From assembly GCA_030835845.1 (NCBI GenBank), contig JAUROD010000028.1, forward strand, positions 1 to 48,168: 48,168 nt of DNA, read 5' to 3'. A program made the position numbers and the translations under genes. The notes beneath the pieces are model-generated. The model did not search any database, was not told the origin of the DNA, and worked only from the letters and a program-made list of their open reading frames with translations. Positions 22,816 through 34,548 of this stretch are shown here, one piece after another. The stretch's first letter is position 1. Each line of letters begins with the position of its first letter. This DNA is from Flavobacteriaceae bacterium (GTDB lineage Bacteria > Bacteroidota > Bacteroidia > Flavobacteriales > Flavobacteriaceae).

Positions 22816-23774
22816 TGCTCACGAATTAAGTAGTCAATAGCAGTTGGTTCTAACCTAAGGTTTTTAATTCCATCTGGGCTTTTAAGAATTGAAACTGTGA
22901 GTTTATTAGCTCCTGCTAATACCTCATTGTAATCTACTTTCAATTCAAAATCAGTTGATTGAATTACACGTAATTGTTCTAAAGGAGCAGCAAATACAAC
23001 CATAATTTTATCTGGAAATAATTTAACAACTTCTCCCGGAGGTAAATTGTCCCAACTAATTGGTAATTTAAATGTTTTTTCTGAAAATCTTTTAACATCA
23101 ACCTCCATCCAAACATTTTGTTCACTAACCATTAACTGATTATCTAAGGTTTCTAAGGCTACCTCTACACTAATACTTTTATTGATTTTTGCTGTAAAAG
23201 TGAATATTGGTTCAATAGACTGATATTGATCAACTAAGTCTATTGGACCTGTAATTGTGATACTATCGGGTGAAAAACGAATTTCTGATTGTGAATATCC
23301 AATAGCTAAATCGAGTGGTTTTGAAACTATCGGGATACGTTTATTTGCTAATTCCTGATAATTAAAGAAAAATGTTTCTGGAAACAAATTAAGAATACTA
23401 TTGTCTCCAAATAATTGGTCTTGTAAATACTTTAGTTGTGCGTTGATAGGTACAGTTGCGGTACCTTTTTCAAATACAGCATTTTCAGATGATAATGTTA
23501 GATAGTGATCAATGTATTTGTAGTACAAAAACTGAAATCCGGTAGCATTTAATGTCACCTCAATTTCAAAAGACTGTCTATCCAATGGAATTATTGAAGC
23601 AGGTAAATCACTCCAGTCGAACTGAAAAACAACTACTTCTGTATACTCTTTTGAGAACTTGGTAAAAAACCAAAACACAAATGAAAGCAGAAGGAAAACC
23701 AAAAAAAAACGAATCTTCCCCTTATCCATTAAGGCTTTTTGCAACAAAGTAGCCCAGGTGGATTCGTTTTTCAT
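22812..23774 (-). CDS. YbbR-like domain membrane protein
   Basis: This 320-residue protein has a short cytosolic N-terminus, one membrane helix (RFFLVFLLLSFVFWFF, about residues 22-37) and a large extracytoplasmic part of beta-rich repeats resembling YbbR domains (for example GPIDLVDQYQSIEP). In Firmicutes, YbbR/CdaR controls the diadenylate cyclase CdaA. No cyclase gene is in this window, so such a role here is unproven. It sits between fabI and coaE, 11 nt after fabI and overlapping coaE. Confidence 0.8.
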   Translation of the reverse strand: MKNESTWATLLQKALMDKGKIRFFLVFLLLSFVFWFFTKFSKEYTEVVVFQFDWSDLPASIIPLDRQSFEIEVTLNATGFQFLYYKYIDHYLTLSSENAVFEKGTATVPINAQLKYLQDQLFGDNSILNLFPETFFFNYQELANKRIPIVSKPLDLAIGYSQSEIRFSPDSITITGPIDLVDQYQSIEPIFTFTAKINKSISVEVALETLDNQLMVSEQNVWMEVDVKRFSEKTFKLPISWDNLPPGEVVKLFPDKIMVVFAAPLEQLRVIQSTDFELKVDYNEVLAGANKLTVSILKSPDGIKNLRLEPTAIDYLIREQ

Positions 23775-23785
23775 CAGGAAATGTT

Positions 23786-24595
23786 TTAGCTTAACATGTC
23801 AATTACCTCTTGACTAACTCCAGTATTTGAAAATCCACCATCATGAAAGAGGTTTTGCATAGTCACTTTTCGAGTGAAATCTGAAAACATCATTACGGTA
23901 TAGTCTGCACATTCTTTTGCTGTTGCGTTTCCAAGTGGAGATGTTTTTTCAGCATATTTTAAAAAGCCATCTAATCCTTCTACTCCTTGCCCCGCTGTTG
24001 TAAGCGTAGGAGACTGAGAAATCGTATTTACACGGACTCCTTTGTCTTTTCCCATAAAATAGCCAAAACTACGTGCGATCGACTCTAAATAGGCTTTGTT
24101 ATCCGCCATATCATTATAATTTGGAAAAGTACGTTGCGCTGCGATATAACTCAAAGCAATAATACTACCTCCTTGATTCATTGCATCCTTTTTGTAAAGG
24201 GTTTGCATCAGTTTGTGAAAAGAAACTGCAGACACATCCCACCCTTTAGTCATCCAATCGTGGTTGAGATCTGTGTAATGTTTTCCTTTACGAACGTTTA
24301 CTGACATTCCAATTGAGTGAAGAACGAAGTCAAGCTTACCTCCGAGATGCTCCATTGCTTGGTCAATAAGTTGTTCTAAATCTTCCAATGAAGTCGCATC
24401 TGCTGGAATAATAGGTGCATTGATTTTTTCACCTAATTCGTTGATTGTTCCCATTCGTAAAGCAACAGGTGCGTTTGTAAGTACCACCTGACCGCCTTGT
24501 TCAAATACACTCTCTGCTGTTTTCCAAGCAATTGATTGGTGATCTAATGCACCAAAAATAATTCCTTTTTTCCCTTGTAATAGTTTGTGGGACAT
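23786..24595 (-). CDS. fabI: Enoyl-[acyl-carrier-protein] reductase [NADH]
   Basis: It performs the last reduction of each fatty-acid elongation cycle. The 269-residue protein is an atypical short-chain dehydrogenase. It has the FabI-type cofactor motif GIIFGALDHQSIAW, the segment LDFVLHSIGMS, and a Tyr-x-x-x-x-x-x-Lys active site in YNDMADNKAYLESIAR. SQSPTLTTAGQGV follows where triclosan-type inhibitors bind in homologues. A -7 element lies 27 nt upstream. YbbR-like and coaE follow closely and are probably on the same transcript. Confidence 0.95.
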   Translation of the reverse strand: MSHKLLQGKKGIIFGALDHQSIAWKTAESVFEQGGQVVLTNAPVALRMGTINELGEKINAPIIPADATSLEDLEQLIDQAMEHLGGKLDFVLHSIGMSVNVRKGKHYTDLNHDWMTKGWDVSAVSFHKLMQTLYKKDAMNQGGSIIALSYIAAQRTFPNYNDMADNKAYLESIARSFGYFMGKDKGVRVNTISQSPTLTTAGQGVEGLDGFLKYAEKTSPLGNATAKECADYTVMMFSDFTRKVTMQNLFHDGGFSNTGVSQEVIDMLS

Positions 24596-24622
24596 AATAT
24601 GTCAATTTATGATTTCTAGATG

Positions 24623-24630
24623 CAAATATA
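24623..24630 (-). promoter_or_regulatory. Candidate -7 element for the fabI-ybbR-coaE operon
   Basis: The minus strand reads TATATTTG, an exact -7 consensus, 27 nt before the fabI ATG and overlapping the region of the recN stop. No TTG is present at the normal upstream spacing. Confidence 0.45.
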
Positions 24631-24632
24631 CG

Positions 24633-26285
24633 TTAATTCAATAACTCTTTAGCGTGATTTAGCGCACTATCGGTGGGTACTTCCCCTGAAAGCATTTGGG
24701 CAATTTCAATTATCCTATCCTCAAAAGATAATTTACGTAAACGTGTAAAGGTACTTCCTTCTTTATTTTCTTTAAATACTTTAAAATGATGAATTCCTTT
24801 GGCAGCCACTTGAGGTAAATGAGTTATCGTGATGACTTGCATATAATCACTCATTTGAGCCATAATTTCAGCTGTTTTATGTGCAATTTCTCCAGATACA
24901 CCGGTGTCAATTTCATCAAAAATGATGGTTGGGAGTGTTTTAAATTGGGAGAGAATTGCTTTAATACTCAACATAATTCTTGACAATTCACCTCCTGACG
25001 CAACTTTTGCCAACGGACCAAAATCACTTCCTTCATTTGCAGAAAAAGTGAAATCTAAATTCACTTTCCCATGAGGCAAAAATGTATCAATTGCAATCAA
25101 ATTTAATTGAAATCGCGCCTTAGGCATTCCCAATAATGAAAGCAATTTGGTGATTTCAGACACAAAAGTCGGAATAGCACTTTGGCGATTTTCATTTAAT
25201 TCATCACTCAATTCATTCAATACTTTTCGTTCTTTATCCAATTCAGCCTTTTGTCGAGTTAATGTTTCATCCAGCTGAGCGGTTTGAATTACTTTTTCAG
25301 AGAGTTGTTTTCTTTTTTCAATCAATTCATCGACCGTTTGTACTTGGTGTTTTTGAATTAAGTCGAGAATCAATTGATATTGAGATTGTATTTCCTCTAA
25401 TCGAACTGGGTTTGCCTCAATTTCATCGGTATATCTTCCTAATTCGCTGTTTAGGTCGATAAGCTCAATCACCAGACTCTCCATACGTTGAGAAAGTTCT
25501 TCATATCGCGAGGATAGACGTGCCACTTTTTGAAGTGAATTTCGCACTTCGTTTAATTGAACTTGAACACCCTGCTGTTCTTCCTCTATTATCTGGACTG
25601 ATTTTCCTAAATTGAATTCAATTTCTTCAACATGGCTCAATTGTTCAATTTCTTCTTTGAGTGATTCTAAGATACCGTCAGTCAAAGGAGCATTTTCAAG
25701 CTCAGTTAACAAAAAGGTATTGTACTCTTTTTCTTGAACTAAAGCATTTTGCTGTTCTTTTAAATCCTCATGCCTTTTTAGATGTAATCGGTATGCACCT
25801 AGTCTATTTTGGTAGTTTTCAAGAAGAGAGTTGTTTTTAGCAAGTGCATCCAATACCTCCAACTGATAGTTACTTTGCGTTAACGAAAGTGTTTGATGTT
25901 GGGAATGTACATCAATCAAACGATCTCCAAGCTGTTGCATTATATCCAACGTAATTGGAGTATCATTTACAAAAGCTCTCGACTTTCCAGAGGAAATTAT
26001 TTCTCTTCTGATAATTGTTATTGGCTCATAGTCAAGACCAAGTACTTCGAAAAAAGATTCTAATTTATACGCACTAATAGAAAAAGTAGCATCGACATAA
26101 CACTTTTTGTTTTTGTCTTTCAACGTACTTAAATCTGCTCTTTTACCTAAAACCAAAGCAAGTCCACCCAATAAGATTGATTTTCCTGCACCTGTTTCAC
26201 CAGTGACACTGGTCAATCCTTTGGAAAAATTAACTTCCAAATCATCGATTAATGCATAATTGGATATTCTAAGTTCAGTTAACAA
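24633..26285 (-). CDS. recN: DNA repair protein RecN
   Basis: This SMC-like ATPase works in double-strand break repair. The 550-residue protein has Walker A GETGAGKS at residues 29-36, two long coiled-coil arms (about 155-375) and the C-terminal ABC motifs: signature LAKVASGGELSRIMLSIK, Walker B PTIIFDEIDTGVSGEIA and the switch VITITHLPQVAA. Length and order are normal. It has its own good promoter, separate from the DUF4835 gene upstream. Confidence 0.96.
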   Translation of the reverse strand: MLTELRISNYALIDDLEVNFSKGLTSVTGETGAGKSILLGGLALVLGKRADLSTLKDKNKKCYVDATFSISAYKLESFFEVLGLDYEPITIIRREIISSGKSRAFVNDTPITLDIMQQLGDRLIDVHSQHQTLSLTQSNYQLEVLDALAKNNSLLENYQNRLGAYRLHLKRHEDLKEQQNALVQEKEYNTFLLTELENAPLTDGILESLKEEIEQLSHVEEIEFNLGKSVQIIEEEQQGVQVQLNEVRNSLQKVARLSSRYEELSQRMESLVIELIDLNSELGRYTDEIEANPVRLEEIQSQYQLILDLIQKHQVQTVDELIEKRKQLSEKVIQTAQLDETLTRQKAELDKERKVLNELSDELNENRQSAIPTFVSEITKLLSLLGMPKARFQLNLIAIDTFLPHGKVNLDFTFSANEGSDFGPLAKVASGGELSRIMLSIKAILSQFKTLPTIIFDEIDTGVSGEIAHKTAEIMAQMSDYMQVITITHLPQVAAKGIHHFKVFKENKEGSTFTRLRKLSFEDRIIEIAQMLSGEVPTDSALNHAKELLN

Positions 26286-26318
26286 AAGGTGCCTCTAGTT
26301 TAGTTAATTAGCGTATTT

Positions 26319-26350
26319 CAAATATACTTGAGTTCAATCCGAATTTCAAA
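26319..26350 (-). promoter_or_regulatory. Promoter of recN
   Basis: On the minus strand TTTG (26347-26350), a 20-nt spacer and TATATTTG (26319-26326) match the Bacteroidota promoter exactly. The ATG lies 33 nt past the -7 element. Confidence 0.75.
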
Positions 26351-26358
26351 CAAAAATA

Positions 26359-27246
26359 CTAGTATTTAATTCTTTTCCACATCGGACTAAAAAAAGGAGC
26401 TACTCGATTTAAAATATCTAGGGTTGGTTTAAAATCAACTGTTGGACCACCTGAAAAAATATCAACTATTTCATCTGCTTTTGTGTCAAAAAACAATTGA
26501 ATGAGCATTGCATTGGGACGACGATTGTAGAGTGTTTGAAATTTGGATATAGCCTCGATTACACCTTGTTTCCCTTTTTCTGGATTTTCTACCATCCAGT
26601 CTAAGCCATCTCGATGATACCCATATTGAATTTTACGAAACTCATTAAAAGTACTTGATAACATTGTGTCAATTAACCAAAAACGATTATGTGAGCCATC
26701 TGCTTGATTCCAACCTTTTTTATTGCTCTGTTGAGCCAATGCCATAATTTGTTGTGCTTGTTTGAGGTAAGGAGTACCTCCCTCCAATGAAAAAGTATCT
26801 GCCTCTACACCAAGGGACATATACACATAAAAACTTATCAGAGAAACCAAATTAGACTCAAAGCTTGCGGCATTGAAAAACATAGGTTGATATTCCTCAT
26901 AACTAAATGAAATATCCTTATCCAAGTAATTAAAAATAGGTGTTGTAAAAGTAGATTGAAATACAGGACGTTCTATTTGTACTTGAAGGGTTCCTTGAAA
27001 TTCAGTTCCATTATACCCATTTAGGTTAAGAGCCATATTTAAGCGAACCTTTTGATTGTTATCCCGTGGTTCGTTAGTCCATGCAGTATTGTTTATAAAT
27101 GTATTTAGACTTTGCTCAAGGGTTTTGAAAATTTGTTGGTTTGTCTGATTAACCAATTCTGAATTTACAACCAAAAGTCCATCCACTTGTTGTGCTTGGA
27201 GTTGAAGGATAAAAAAAATTAAAATCAAATGAATTAAACTTTTCAT
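26359..27246 (-). CDS. DUF4835 family exported protein
   Basis: Begun at the ATG at 27246, which shares ATGA with the coaBC stop, this is a 295-residue protein with a signal peptide (MKSLIHLILIFFILQLQAQ). The sequence fits the Bacteroidota DUF4835 family, which I recognise from its place after coaBC and its sequence pattern. The function is unknown. It is probably periplasmic or surface-associated. It is the last gene of bamD-omega-coaBC-DUF4835, so its expression should follow that of outer-membrane assembly. Confidence 0.8.
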   Translation of the reverse strand: MKSLIHLILIFFILQLQAQQVDGLLVVNSELVNQTNQQIFKTLEQSLNTFINNTAWTNEPRDNNQKVRLNMALNLNGYNGTEFQGTLQVQIERPVFQSTFTTPIFNYLDKDISFSYEEYQPMFFNAASFESNLVSLISFYVYMSLGVEADTFSLEGGTPYLKQAQQIMALAQQSNKKGWNQADGSHNRFWLIDTMLSSTFNEFRKIQYGYHRDGLDWMVENPEKGKQGVIEAISKFQTLYNRRPNAMLIQLFFDTKADEIVDIFSGGPTVDFKPTLDILNRVAPFFSPMWKRIKY

Positions 27247-28451
27247 ATACAAGATAGGATTTCAGAAAAAATATCAGCAGCTACTTCAGTTTTTGGCTTT
27301 AATTCAAACGTTTTCTTTTCGTTATTTTTTGAAATAAAAGTAATTTTATTTTTATCTCCTCCGAAACCAGCATCCTTGTCATTAAGTGAATTAAGCACAA
27401 TTGCGTCTGCATTCTTTTTCTTCAGTTTAACGAGTGCATTCGCTTCTTCATTTTCTGTTTCAAGAGCAAACCCAACTAAGAATTGATCTTTTTTTGTTCT
27501 TCCCATTTCAGATAAAATATCCTGGGTTTCTATCAATTCTATGGATTCAGCTCCATCATGCTTTTTGATTTTTTGAGAAGCTACTTTAGCTGGTTTAAAA
27601 TCAGCAACTGCTGCAGAGGCAATAGCAATATCAACTTGGTGATAATGTGCAAAAACAGCTTCAAACATCTCTTTAGAGGAAGTAACTTTTATAAGATTAA
27701 TCATACTGTTTTCAATTGTCAATGATGTGGGACCACTCACTAAGACAACCTGTGCACCAAGACTTGCCGCATGATTTGCCAATGCATACCCCATTTTACC
27801 CGAGGAATGATTTCCAATAAATCGAACGGGATCAATTGGTTCATAGGTTGGTCCAGCGGTAATGAGAACTTTTTTGTTTACCAATGGAGCTTTCGACAGG
27901 AGTATATTTTCGAGTTGAAGGACCATATCTTCTGGCTCAATCATTCGACCTTTACCTTCAAGACCACTTGCTAAAAAACCTTCCTCAGCTGGAAAAACAT
28001 AACAACCATTTATTTTTAATTGTTCCAAATTTGATTGGTTGGCTGGATGAGCGTACATATCTAAATCCATTGCCGGAGCAACAAAAACTGGACGTTTTGA
28101 AGAAAGATAACATGCAAGTAAAAGGTTATTACAGCTCGCCTTCACCATAGCAGAAATTGTATTTGATGTGGCTGGCGCAATGAGCATCAAATCAGCCCAA
28201 AGAGCTAAATCAACGTGATTGTTCCATTCGGGATGATCGTCTTGACCTGCTTCTGTAAAGCTTGATAAAACAGGATTCCTTGATAAAGTAGATAATGTAA
28301 GAGGAGTGACAAAGTCGATTGCAGAAGGTGTCATGACAACCTTTACCTCAGCACCTTTTTTTATCAAAGCACGAACCAATAAAGGTGTTTTGTATGCCGC
28401 AATTCCACCCGATATACCGAGTAAAACTTTTTTTCTGCTAATTATAGACAT
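27243..28451 (-). CDS. coaBC: Bifunctional phosphopantothenoylcysteine decarboxylase / synthase
   Basis: It makes 4'-phosphopantothenoylcysteine and decarboxylates it, two central steps of CoA synthesis. The 402-residue protein has the FMN decarboxylase domain (CoaC, about residues 1-190; GISGGIAAYK, ATSNTISAMVKASCNNLL) and the CoaB domain (ITAGPTYEPIDPVRFIGNHS onward). The decarboxylase active-site Cys may lie in KINGCYV. It follows the omega gene with no gap (stop then ATG). Confidence 0.95.
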   Translation of the reverse strand: MSIISRKKVLLGISGGIAAYKTPLLVRALIKKGAEVKVVMTPSAIDFVTPLTLSTLSRNPVLSSFTEAGQDDHPEWNNHVDLALWADLMLIAPATSNTISAMVKASCNNLLLACYLSSKRPVFVAPAMDLDMYAHPANQSNLEQLKINGCYVFPAEEGFLASGLEGKGRMIEPEDMVLQLENILLSKAPLVNKKVLITAGPTYEPIDPVRFIGNHSSGKMGYALANHAASLGAQVVLVSGPTSLTIENSMINLIKVTSSKEMFEAVFAHYHQVDIAIASAAVADFKPAKVASQKIKKHDGAESIELIETQDILSEMGRTKKDQFLVGFALETENEEANALVKLKKKNADAIVLNSLNDKDAGFGGDKNKITFISKNNEKKTFELKPKTEVAADIFSEILSCI

Positions 28452-28772
28452 TTATTCATCAGTATTTCGATGGTAAACACGGTTGTTTAACCATTCTTCT
28501 ACTGCTAATGCGTGTGGCTTTGGAAGACTTTCGTAAAATTTAGATACTTCAATTTGTTCTTTATTTTCAAAAATTTCCTCTAAGCTATCATTATGGGTTG
28601 CAAACTCGTCTAGTTTTTCATGCAATTCCTTTTTGATATCAAGATTAATTTGTGTGGCACGTTTCGAAATTATCGAGATTGCCTCGTAAATGTTTTGAGT
28701 TTCAGCTTCAATTGTTTCTTTGTTGTAGGTAGATGTTGAAGCTGGAGCTTTTGATTCTCTGTACTTAGTCAT
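28452..28772 (-). CDS. rpoZ: RNA polymerase omega subunit, Rpb6-type
   Basis: This 106-residue protein contains NIYEAISIISKRATQIN (about residues 27-43), the Rpb6/omega core helix motif that binds the beta' subunit, followed by an acidic C-terminal part. Bacteroidota omega proteins are divergent and are often annotated only as RNA polymerase Rpb6. The position between bamD and coaBC agrees with that. The assignment is good, but the symbol is by analogy. Confidence 0.82.
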   Translation of the reverse strand: MTKYRESKAPASTSTYNKETIEAETQNIYEAISIISKRATQINLDIKKELHEKLDEFATHNDSLEEIFENKEQIEVSKFYESLPKPHALAVEEWLNNRVYHRNTDE

Positions 28773-28778
28773 ATAGGT

Positions 28779-29609
28779 CTATTTAGTTATTGTCGTTGTA
28801 TTTAATGTCTCAAGTTGTTTAATTTCACGTTGAACTTGATCCATTTTGTCATTTAAATCATTTAGGAATAATGTTTCTGGATAATAACGTAAAAGCGTAT
28901 TATATACATCACTTAAATCCTTCAATCGTGTGAGCTTTTTTGTAAAAACACTATTCATGGCAATTTCGTAAGAAGAGGAAAACTTAAAATAAAGTGCATC
29001 TTCGCGGAAAGGAGTCCCAGGGTAAGTTGCAATAAAATTATCTAGTGCACTTATCGCAGCTGAGTAATCACGTATGGTGTAATATTGTTTTGCTATTTCA
29101 AAGTCCTTTTTTTCTAACTTCGTTTGAAGTTCTTGAATGTATGAATTTGCTTCACTGGTATATTCTGAATCTGGATAATTATCAATGAATATTTGTAATT
29201 TGTCAATGGCAGTAACGGTATTGTTCTGATCCAAACTAAAACGAGGAGATAACATGTAGTACGATTTCGCTGCCATAAAATTAGCTTCGATTACTCGATC
29301 ACTCTTTGGGTAGGATTTGATAAAGCTTTCATATTGATATGCAGCAAGGTAGTAGTCTCTTGTCTTGAAATAAGTGTCTGCAAAAAAGAAAATAACACGT
29401 TGAGCTTGAGGTTTACCTCGATAAGCGGGAAGAACTTGTTCGAATAAACGATTTGCTCTTCTATACTCACCCCCGTTATAATAATTTTCAGCAGCTAAAT
29501 ATTTAGCTTGGATATCTGGATTATTAAGCATTTTTTGGTAGGGATTACAAGAAACAGTAATTCCAGCAAAAATAATTGATAAAACAATAAAATGGGAGGT
29601 CTTTAACAT
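28779..29609 (-). CDS. bamD: Outer membrane assembly lipoprotein BamD
   Basis: This lipoprotein of the BAM complex helps fold beta-barrel proteins into the outer membrane. The 276-residue protein has a lipoprotein signal with lipobox TVSC (Cys21), then tetratricopeptide-like repeats (AAENYYNGGEYRRANRLFEQ, AAYQYESFIKSYPKSDRVIE, and a third near FIDNYPDSEYTSEA). It heads the operon with omega, coaBC and DUF4835. The -7 element ends 4 nt before its ATG, predicting a leaderless message. Confidence 0.93.
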   Translation of the reverse strand: MLKTSHFIVLSIIFAGITVSCNPYQKMLNNPDIQAKYLAAENYYNGGEYRRANRLFEQVLPAYRGKPQAQRVIFFFADTYFKTRDYYLAAYQYESFIKSYPKSDRVIEANFMAAKSYYMLSPRFSLDQNNTVTAIDKLQIFIDNYPDSEYTSEANSYIQELQTKLEKKDFEIAKQYYTIRDYSAAISALDNFIATYPGTPFREDALYFKFSSSYEIAMNSVFTKKLTRLKDLSDVYNTLLRYYPETLFLNDLNDKMDQVQREIKQLETLNTTTITK

Positions 29610-29613
29610 GCGG

Positions 29614-29621
29614 CAAATTTA
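29614..29621 (-). promoter_or_regulatory. -7 element of bamD, predicted leaderless
   Basis: The minus strand reads TAAATTTG, then CCGC, then the bamD ATG. The -33 side is weak (TTTT rather than TTTG about 19 nt upstream). Confidence 0.5.
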
Positions 29622-29706
29622 ATCAAATTAAATGAATGTGAAAAGTAGTTGTTTTATCACAAAAAAGGAGTGTGCATTAATGGGTTTAACTAAACTTTAA
29701 TTGCGT

Positions 29707-30585
29707 TTAAATCTTACTAAACGCTGAGGCAATTTCAATATTTAATGCTTCACTAGCTCTAACTAGAGGAAGTCGTAATTCATTTCCACATTTGTTTTGG
29801 TGCTTAAGCAATGATTTAACACCAGTAGGGTTTCCTTCTTTAAAAATTAAACCAATCATCAAACGAATTTGGTTAAGCAAACTTTGAGCTTCCTCTGTTT
29901 TTCGTTCTCTTCCCAATTGAATCATTTTTGAAACTAGTCTAGGAAGTCCACCTCCAATCACTGAAATTATGCCTACCCCTCCACATAGAACAAGATCTAG
30001 TGCCGATTCATCATCTCCTGAAATTACAAGAAAATCGGGGGAGGTAGATTGGATTAATTCTTTTCCAGATGCGATGTCTCCAGTAGCGTCTTTTATCCCA
30101 ATAATTAAAGGATAGGTGTTTGCAAGCCTTACAACAGTTTCATTAGCAATACTAACTCCAGTTCTTGAGGGAACATTATAGAGGAGTATTGGCAAAGGAG
30201 ACGCTTCTGCAACAGCAGCAAAATGCTGGAATAACCCTTCTTGATTGGGACGATTATAAAACGGACAAACGGACAAAATTGCATCAAATCCATCAAACGA
30301 AGATGTTTTAATTTCCTCCACTAAAGCAGCTGTATTGTTTCCTCCTTTCCCAATCACCAATGGCAGTCTCCCTGCATTGATTTGAACAACAGTCTCTGCA
30401 ACCTTTTGTTTTTCTTCCTTGGTTAAAGTAGCTGTTTCTCCAGTAGTTCCAAGAACAACCAAATAATCAATTCCTTCTGCAATATAAAATTCAATTAAAG
30501 TTGAATAAGCATTGTAATCAACCTCTCCATCAGTTGTAAAAGGAGTAATAATAGCTACTCCTGTCCCTTTCAATTGCTCCATCAT
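29707..30585 (-). CDS. dapA: 4-hydroxy-tetrahydrodipicolinate synthase
   Basis: It condenses pyruvate with aspartate semialdehyde, the first committed step to diaminopimelate and lysine. The 292-residue TIM-barrel protein has TT in GTTGETATL (about 47-48), the catalytic Tyr136 in LLYNVPSRTG and the Schiff-base Lys165 in GIKDATGD. Two adjacent ATG codons (30585, 30582) are possible starts; the first shares one base with the stop of the upstream gene (TAATG). The pathway partner dapF is also in the window, in another operon. Confidence 0.96.
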   Translation of the reverse strand: MMEQLKGTGVAIITPFTTDGEVDYNAYSTLIEFYIAEGIDYLVVLGTTGETATLTKEEKQKVAETVVQINAGRLPLVIGKGGNNTAALVEEIKTSSFDGFDAILSVCPFYNRPNQEGLFQHFAAVAEASPLPILLYNVPSRTGVSIANETVVRLANTYPLIIGIKDATGDIASGKELIQSTSPDFLVISGDDESALDLVLCGGVGIISVIGGGLPRLVSKMIQLGRERKTEEAQSLLNQIRLMIGLIFKEGNPTGVKSLLKHQNKCGNELRLPLVRASEALNIEIASAFSKI

Positions 30586-31094
30586 TAAATATGGTTTAAA
30601 ATCTTTAAATACTTTATAAGTTCGGTTTTTACCTCATCCTTGCTTGTTGGAGGAAAGTCAAATATAAGATCATTAATACTATTATCTGCCCCAGTAAATC
30701 CAATGCTTAATTTTTTCTTTGAAACACATGCCACCCAATGGGGGTATAAATTCTGTTCATTAAAGAAATTTAATTGTAAATCAACCTCTTTCTCACAAAA
30801 AACAAGTAACCCTGAACTAAATTTTCCAAAAAAACTAACCTCATTTCTATTAAAAACAGAGGATGAGTCTTGTATTTTTTTATTTTTTATGGGGAAAGTC
30901 ATAAATGATACATTCTTTTCCTTGACGTTTAATGCGTTACTTAATTCGGAAAAAAAAGAAGGGGGAATATCGAGCTTTTCATCAATTAGAATACGTATTT
31001 TTTTTATCCTAAATGGTTTGTTAATAGGTCTTTGATTGATATAATCAACCAAAGCTTTCCTGTACGCACGTCGATGCCAATATCCTCTGAACAC
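30585..31094 (-). CDS. DUF6913-like protein of unknown function
   Basis: This 169-residue basic protein has no signal peptide or membrane helix. It starts with GTG (MFRGYWHRRAYRKALVDYIN). The middle contains strands and the phrase GKFSSGLLVFCEKEVDLQLN; the C-terminal part has FTGADNSINDLIFDFPP. I associate it with the family DUF6913, seen beside dapA in flavobacteria; this is from memory and not certain. No function is known. Its stop overlaps the dapA start by 1 nt, so translation is coupled. A -7 element TAAATTTG is at 31108-31115. Confidence 0.7.
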   Translation of the reverse strand: MFRGYWHRRAYRKALVDYINQRPINKPFRIKKIRILIDEKLDIPPSFFSELSNALNVKEKNVSFMTFPIKNKKIQDSSSVFNRNEVSFFGKFSSGLLVFCEKEVDLQLNFFNEQNLYPHWVACVSKKKLSIGFTGADNSINDLIFDFPPTSKDEVKTELIKYLKILNHI

Positions 31095-31107
31095 GTCTAA
31101 ATTTTGG

Positions 31108-31115
31108 CAAATTTA
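31108..31115 (-). promoter_or_regulatory. Candidate -7 element for the DUF6913-dapA operon
   Basis: The minus strand reads TAAATTTG 13 nt before the GTG start. A TTG lies 22 nt upstream, slightly beyond the normal spacing. The 85-bp gap to ligA holds nothing else. Confidence 0.45.
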
Positions 31116-31179
31116 ACAATTGAGTAGAGACTGTAAACAAAAAAAGAATTTTGTTTCAAAAAAATACGGGATGTTGAAT

Positions 31180-34009
<2,830 letters not shown>

Positions 34010-34010
<1 letters not shown>

Positions 34011-34489
34011 CAGAGTGTTTTTGTGAGCCATACATTACAGGAGGTATGTCCTGTATTTCCCATCGGACCATCAATGTAATCAAAACCAGACCTTAGATAT
34101 AGTTTTTGTGCTGCTTTCATGTAGGGCAATGTTTCTAGATAACACAATGTATATCCATTTTCTTTTGCAAAAGTCAAGCATTTATCTATCATCTGTTTGC
34201 CCAATCCTTTTCCTCTAACCTCGGGTAAAAAATACATTTTTTGAAGTTCACAAATATGATCTGCTTCACCTAATAGCGGAAAAATACCTCCACCTCCCAT
34301 TACTTCATTATCTTTTAAAATTACAAAATAGGAAGCGCATTTTTTTTGATAGGTTTCGAACATTCTATCCAATTCTGGATCTTCATATGCTGTACCTACT
34401 TTGGGAACTCCGTGTTCGATAAGCACAGAACGTATAGCAGCAGCTAATGATGAATTATCTTCTTTTTGGACTTTGCGTATTTGGAACAT
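34010..34489 (-). CDS. GNAT-family N-acetyltransferase
   Basis: This acetyl-CoA-dependent transferase has 159 residues from the ATG at 34489 (an ATG 12 nt upstream would add four). The acetyl-CoA loop reads EVRGKGLGKQMIDKCL, followed by LETLPYMKAAQKLYLRSGF, typical of GNAT motifs A and B. The substrate is unknown. It sits before prmC and ligA in one likely operon, diverging from ribD with only about 60 nt between. Confidence 0.85.
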
Positions 34490-34548
34490 AGGTTCTTCCA
34501 TTTGGAATGTCTAATTTTACGCATAAATGTAATTCTTTTTACTAAGTT

